From assembly GCA_020637055.1 (NCBI GenBank), contig JACJWR010000003.1, forward strand, positions 399,435 to 463,434: 64,000 bases of DNA. The letters run 5' to 3'. How positions within the stretch are numbered: position 1 is the first letter of the stretch; the number at the start of each line of letters is the position of its first letter. The notes beneath the pieces are model-generated. The model made no database searches. It worked only from the letters and a program-made list of their open reading frames with translations, and was not told where the DNA came from. Below, in pieces: positions 60,560 through 64,000 of this stretch. Both the position numbers and the translations under genes were made by a program. This stretch comes from Actinomycetota bacterium (GTDB lineage Bacteria > Actinomycetota > Actinomycetes > S36-B12 > UBA10799).

Positions 60560-61588
60560 TCAACCACACTCCCATGGTCGCCAGCCCGCCTTCAGCCAGT
60601 ACGTCCACGCAACGTAGTCCTGTTGCGCTTTGGTTGCCTGATGGGGATATTCGGCGAATACCCCGCCACCGTTGTCGTGCCAGGACGGGTAGTCGAACTG
60701 CCAGGCGCCGTAGTACCCGTTTCCTGTGTTGATCTGATAGTCGCCACCCGACTCGCACATGATCACGGACTGTGGCTTGGCGGAGGCGGCCCACGCGGCC
60801 GAGTCGCCGTAGCGGCTGAGGTCCTCGGTGGCGGCTGCTGCAGGGGTGCCTCCCACCGCGGAAGGGAAGCTGGGGGCGGTTGCCAGTGACTGGGTGACTC
60901 GGGTGCTGGTGTCGGCCGCGTTCGCGGCGATCTGGCGCCATTGTTCGGCAATGGCCTGGGCCTCGACGATGGCTGAGGCGATTGCCGCCCGCGCCTCTTC
61001 TGCGGCCTGGAGTCGGGCCTGTTCGGCTTCCATCGCGGCCAACTCCCGCCGCACCGATTCGAGGGCTTCGTCGGCGGCGCGCTGATCGTCGGCGAAAACG
61101 GCCGCGGCCTGGGCCAATCGTGCGTGTTCACGTTCGGCGGCGAGTTGCGCCGCCTTCATCGACAGGGCACGCTCCCGGGCCCTTTGCACGATTGTGTTCT
61201 GGTGGGTGCCGGCGGCCGCGAGGAGATCGAGTTGGGCGATGAACTCGTCGGGATCATACAGCGTGAAGTTCGCCACCACGTCGCTGACACCACCGTTGAC
61301 GTAGAGCTCTCGTGCCAGTTGCGCCAACTCGCGCTGTTCTTGGTCGAGTTCGTCCCGGGTGCGCTGCACGTGTCGGTTGAACAACTCGAGGCGTTCGCGG
61401 GAGGTTGCCAGCGCCTGTCCCGAGCGAGCCGATTGGCTTGCCGCGACAGCACTGCGCTGCTCCAGGTCGGCGATTCGCGCCTTGGCGTCGTCGATCGGAT
61501 CAGCGAGTGCCGGCGCCGTCGCCACGGCGGAGAGCGTCACGGCAGCGGCGATCGACGCGACGACGGACGGTCGACGTGGTGCACGCAT
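60560..61588 (-). CDS. secreted Rpf-like transglycosylase (third copy)
   Basis: A 342-residue secreted protein with the architecture of the gene at 24707: signal peptide (ends near ALADP, about residue 30), long coiled coil (about 32-225), A/P linker, and an Rpf fold with Glu in MCESGGDYQINTGNGYY and GAWQFDYPSWHDNGGG. The C-terminal sequence is nearly the same as the 24707 copy, so they are paralogues. It lies between hutG and the coupled PLC-like lipoprotein gene. Confidence 0.9.
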   Translation of the reverse strand: MRAPRRPSVVASIAAAVTLSAVATAPALADPIDDAKARIADLEQRSAVAASQSARSGQALATSRERLELFNRHVQRTRDELDQEQRELAQLARELYVNGGVSDVVANFTLYDPDEFIAQLDLLAAAGTHQNTIVQRARERALSMKAAQLAAEREHARLAQAAAVFADDQRAADEALESVRRELAAMEAEQARLQAAEEARAAIASAIVEAQAIAEQWRQIAANAADTSTRVTQSLATAPSFPSAVGGTPAAAATEDLSRYGDSAAWAASAKPQSVIMCESGGDYQINTGNGYYGAWQFDYPSWHDNGGGVFAEYPHQATKAQQDYVAWTYWLKAGWRPWECG

Positions 61589-61617
61589 GCGGGGACTCCC
61601 TCAGGCCAGGGCTGACT

Positions 61618-62571
61618 TCACCCTAGTGATCCGGGTTCCCGTTCGGTGTGGTTGGCCGGAAGCTGTGGAAGATCCGGCGATGCGGTGCTGCGGACGGCGA
61701 CCCCGGCGGCGGCCTCCAAGACGCACAACGCGGCCAACCGCACGGTGCGCTCGTCGGGACTGTCTGCCGTTGCATCGACCTCGGCGATGTCGAGCGACAC
61801 CACACGCGGATCGGCTCCGGCAGCCCTCGCCGCCAACCGGAGTTCGTAGGCGCTCAGACCACCGGGAACGGAGGCCGGACACGCCGGCGCCACTGACCGG
61901 TCGCAGACATCGACGTCGAGGTCGACGTGGATCCGGGGGTTGGGTCCGACCCCCGCGATCGTCAGCGCGCGGTGCATCGCCGCCCGAATCCCCGACTCGG
62001 CCACCTCGTCCCTGGTGATGATCGTGATCCCGGCGGCCCGAGCCCGCTCGACGTACGCGGCCGAGTTGGCGAAGTCCGCCAGCCCGACCTGAACGACACG
62101 CCGGCCCGGCAGTCCCGCGTCGAGCAGTCGGCGAATCGGTGATCCGTTCGATGAACCGTCCCGCAGGTCGTGGTGGGCGTCCAATGTCACAACCCCGGTC
62201 GCACCCATCCCGACCGCCACCGGGTACGTCAGCGAGTTGTCCCCGCCGATGGCGATCAGCAGGTCACCGGTCCATGAACCCACGGCTTCCTGCGTGCGCA
62301 CCTCCCCGGCCGGGCCATCGGGTTGTCGAACGTCTCCGAGATCGACTGCGCGCAGTCCGGTCAGATCGCGATCAACGGCGTAGGACCAGGTCGAGTATCG
62401 GTTGAGCGCCCCGCGGACCGCTGCGGGAGTGGTGTGCGCGCCGGTGGGGGACAGCGACGTGAGGTGGGTCGGCACGCCGAGGATGCCCACGTGGGCCCTC
62501 GCTCTGCCCGGTGTCGGCCAGCTGCCGGCTCGGGGCCACAGCGGATCGTGCGGCAGCGCCGACTCGGTCAT
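61618..62571 (-). CDS. hutG: formimidoylglutamase/agmatinase-family ureohydrolase
   Basis: A 317-residue arginase-fold enzyme. Mn ligands: [20 protein letters not shown], and [11 protein letters not shown], with DIAEVDAT at the end. The operon with hutI and hutU makes N-formimidoyl-L-glutamate hydrolysis (histidine breakdown to glutamate) the likely reaction. ATG 62571 has GGAGA and overlaps the hutI stop by four bases. Confidence 0.9.
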   Translation of the reverse strand: MTESALPHDPLWPRAGSWPTPGRARAHVGILGVPTHLTSLSPTGAHTTPAAVRGALNRYSTWSYAVDRDLTGLRAVDLGDVRQPDGPAGEVRTQEAVGSWTGDLLIAIGGDNSLTYPVAVGMGATGVVTLDAHHDLRDGSSNGSPIRRLLDAGLPGRRVVQVGLADFANSAAYVERARAAGITIITRDEVAESGIRAAMHRALTIAGVGPNPRIHVDLDVDVCDRSVAPACPASVPGGLSAYELRLAARAAGADPRVVSLDIAEVDATADSPDERTVRLAALCVLEAAAGVAVRSTASPDLPQLPANHTEREPGSLG

Positions 62572-63803
62572 CGAACTCTCCTGCCGGCTCGCCAGACTCC
62601 GCCGATCAGGTCGACTCCCGGTCGATAGGCCAGGTGAAGGTAGCTCGGGGCGTCGAGGGCGATGAGATCGGCCGGACCGCCGACGGTCAGGCGGCCGACG
62701 TCGTCCCGGCGCAAGGCCCGAGCGCCGCCGACGGTCGCCGCGGCCACGGCCTGGGCGACGGTGAAGTGCATGTCCCGCACCGCCACGGCGATGCAGAAGG
62801 GCATCGAGGTGGTGAAACTCGTGCCCGGGTTGCAGTCCGTGGCCAGAGCCACCAGGGCTCCGGCCGCGAAGAGCCGCCGGGCGTCCGGATACGCACTGCG
62901 GGTGGCGAATTCGGCACCTGGCAGCAAGGTGGCCACGGTGGGTTCGGGGGCTGTTGCCGAATCGGCCAAGGCGGTGATGTCCGACTCGCTCAGATGGGTG
63001 CAGTGGTCGGCGGATGCGGCGCCGAGCTCCACGGCCAGTCGCACCCCGGGACCGTGCTGGAGTTGGTTCGCGTGCACCCGCGCAGTCAATCCCGCGCCGC
63101 GACCTGCCAGCAGCACCTGCATCGATTCCGCCTCGTCGAAGGCGCCGCGGTCGCAGAACACGTCGATCCAACGTGCGTGGGGTGCACAAGCGGCGAGCAT
63201 GTCGCCGGTGACCAGATCGAGGTAACCGGAACGATCGTCGGCGTATTCCTCGGGCACCACATGCGCGCCGAGGTAGGTGGTTTCCGACGTGAACTCACCG
63301 GCCACCTGCAGTGAGGTGCATTCCGTGGGGGTCGTCAAGCCGTAGCCGGACTTGATCTCGAAGGTGGTGATGCCCGACCGGGTGAATTCGCCGACGAGTT
63401 TGCCGGCGTTGGCCCGCAGTCGGTCTTCGCCGGCCGCTCTGGTGGCTGCGACGGTGGTGCGAATCCCGCCTGCGGCGTACGGCTGACCGGCCATCCGCGC
63501 GGCGAACTCGTCGGCCCGGTCGCCGTCGAAAATCACGTGGCTGTGGCTGTCCACGAATCCGGGCAGCACGGTCGCACCGTGGCAGTCGATCGCCAGATCC
63601 GCAGCCGGCGGCGCGGTGGCATCGCCGATCCAGGCCACCGTCGAGTCGGCCAAGACGATGGCGGCGTCGCGACGGATGCCCAACAGTCGATCGGCGGCCG
63701 GCGCGTGACCCGCTGCCTGCGAGGGATCGTTGGTGATCAGTTCGCCGATGTTGGTCAGCAAGGTCGTGCCGTTGGGTTCGTCCACGGTGGAGGGCGGGGC
63801 CAT
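62568..63803 (-). CDS. hutI: imidazolonepropionase
   Basis: A 411-residue amidohydrolase opening imidazolone propionate in histidine catabolism. Zn ligands are in [12 protein letters not shown], later TYLGAHVVP and [11 protein letters not shown], and the Asp in [10 protein letters not shown]. The length is near the family norm. ATG 63803 with GGGAAGG 9 bases upstream is preferred over TTG 63812, which would overlap the hutU stop. Confidence 0.93.
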   Translation of the reverse strand: MAPPSTVDEPNGTTLLTNIGELITNDPSQAAGHAPAADRLLGIRRDAAIVLADSTVAWIGDATAPPAADLAIDCHGATVLPGFVDSHSHVIFDGDRADEFAARMAGQPYAAGGIRTTVAATRAAGEDRLRANAGKLVGEFTRSGITTFEIKSGYGLTTPTECTSLQVAGEFTSETTYLGAHVVPEEYADDRSGYLDLVTGDMLAACAPHARWIDVFCDRGAFDEAESMQVLLAGRGAGLTARVHANQLQHGPGVRLAVELGAASADHCTHLSESDITALADSATAPEPTVATLLPGAEFATRSAYPDARRLFAAGALVALATDCNPGTSFTTSMPFCIAVAVRDMHFTVAQAVAAATVGGARALRRDDVGRLTVGGPADLIALDAPSYLHLAYRPGVDLIGGVWRAGRRVR

Positions 63804-63808
63804 TCCGA

Positions 63809-64000
63809 TCAACCTTCCCGCATCGGGATCCGCACACCATCGCGTTCAGCCACCTCGAGCGCTTCCGGGTAGCCGGCGTCGACATGCCGGATCACCCCCA
63901 TGCCGGGGTCGTTCGTCAACACCCGCTCCAGTGTCTGGGCGGCCAGCGGGGTGCCATCGGCCACCGACACCTGGCCGGCGTGGATCGATCGGCCGATACC
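63809..64000 (-). CDS. hutU: urocanate hydratase, C-terminal end (runs off window)
   Basis: The minus strand reads [40 protein letters not shown] and ends RIPMREG, the conserved C terminus of urocanase. The enzyme hydrates urocanate, just before HutI in histidine breakdown. The rest of the gene lies beyond the window. Confidence 0.92.
   Translation of the reverse strand, partial: GIGRSIHAGQVSVADGTPLAAQTLERVLTNDPGMGVIRHVDAGYPEALEVAERDGVRIPMREG

Overview
The window is a GC-rich actinobacterial chromosome segment, most likely class Actinomycetes. The evidence is a WhiB-type Fe-S regulator, the DUF3145 and DUF3052 families, GlnE beside a GlnA2-type glutamine synthetase, homodimeric aceE beside ahpE, three Rpf-like transglycosylases, polyphosphate glucokinase and many GTG/TTG starts. 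I cannot name the order or genus from sequence alone. No rRNA and no CRISPR array is visible.

Layout. 1-6.0 kb: a conserved information-processing block in one direction: the 3' end of glyS (with clustered apparent indels), dusB, a YdcF-like membrane protein, dgt, dnaG and a small coupled gene. 6.1-16.4 kb: a plasticity zone. It starts with a lipase-like gene whose 3' end runs into an inverted fragment of tRNA-Asn, then a 570-bp stretch with one small RiPP-like ORF, then an 8,674-bp integrative element in the 3' half of tRNA-Met (47-bp direct repeats at 7443-7489 and 16117-16163). The element carries a tyrosine integrase next to the tRNA, an excisionase-like HTH, a prim-pol/helicase replication module, a J-domain-like protein, a WhiB-like protein, a zinc-finger peptide and a scrambled ParB-like locus full of palindromes. 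It has no recognisable capsid, terminase, relaxase or conjugation gene, so it looks like a satellite or helper-dependent element. 16.4-30.6 kb: AlaX-like editing protein, GH3 lipoprotein, glycosyltransferase, response regulator with a degenerate GGDEF, SDR, OafA-like acyltransferase, two divergent Rpf-like genes, glycogen phosphorylase and a DUF3445 protein. 30.7-36.9 kb: DUF3145, then an aceE operon with a lipoyl-less E2-like protein and DUF3052, a maleylpyruvate-isomerase-like protein, ahpE and tRNA-Val. 37.1-40.7 kb: a tightly overlapping operon (NIF3-like, zinc-ribbon coiled coil, RNase H, histidine phosphatase) followed by RNase P RNA. 40.7-50.1 kb: membrane protein, MarR, ppgK and map on the minus strand; a small acidic protein and npdG; carbamate kinase, panB, a membrane diguanylate cyclase and nadE. 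50.1-56.1 kb: glnA2-glnE, a lipoprotein and an ApbE-like flavin transferase. 56.1-64 kb: yaaA, a two-domain eRF1-like/HicA-like protein, DUF389, a CsoR/CstR-type repressor with its operator, a PLC-like lipoprotein coupled to a third Rpf-like gene, and hutG-hutI-hutU (the last running off the window).

The observations most worth following are in the element. Divergent palindromes recur at linker positions of repeated ParB-like modules. Mirror-image repeat arrays sit inside both ends of the replication helicase gene. Two tRNA-derived scars both end at an anticodon loop.
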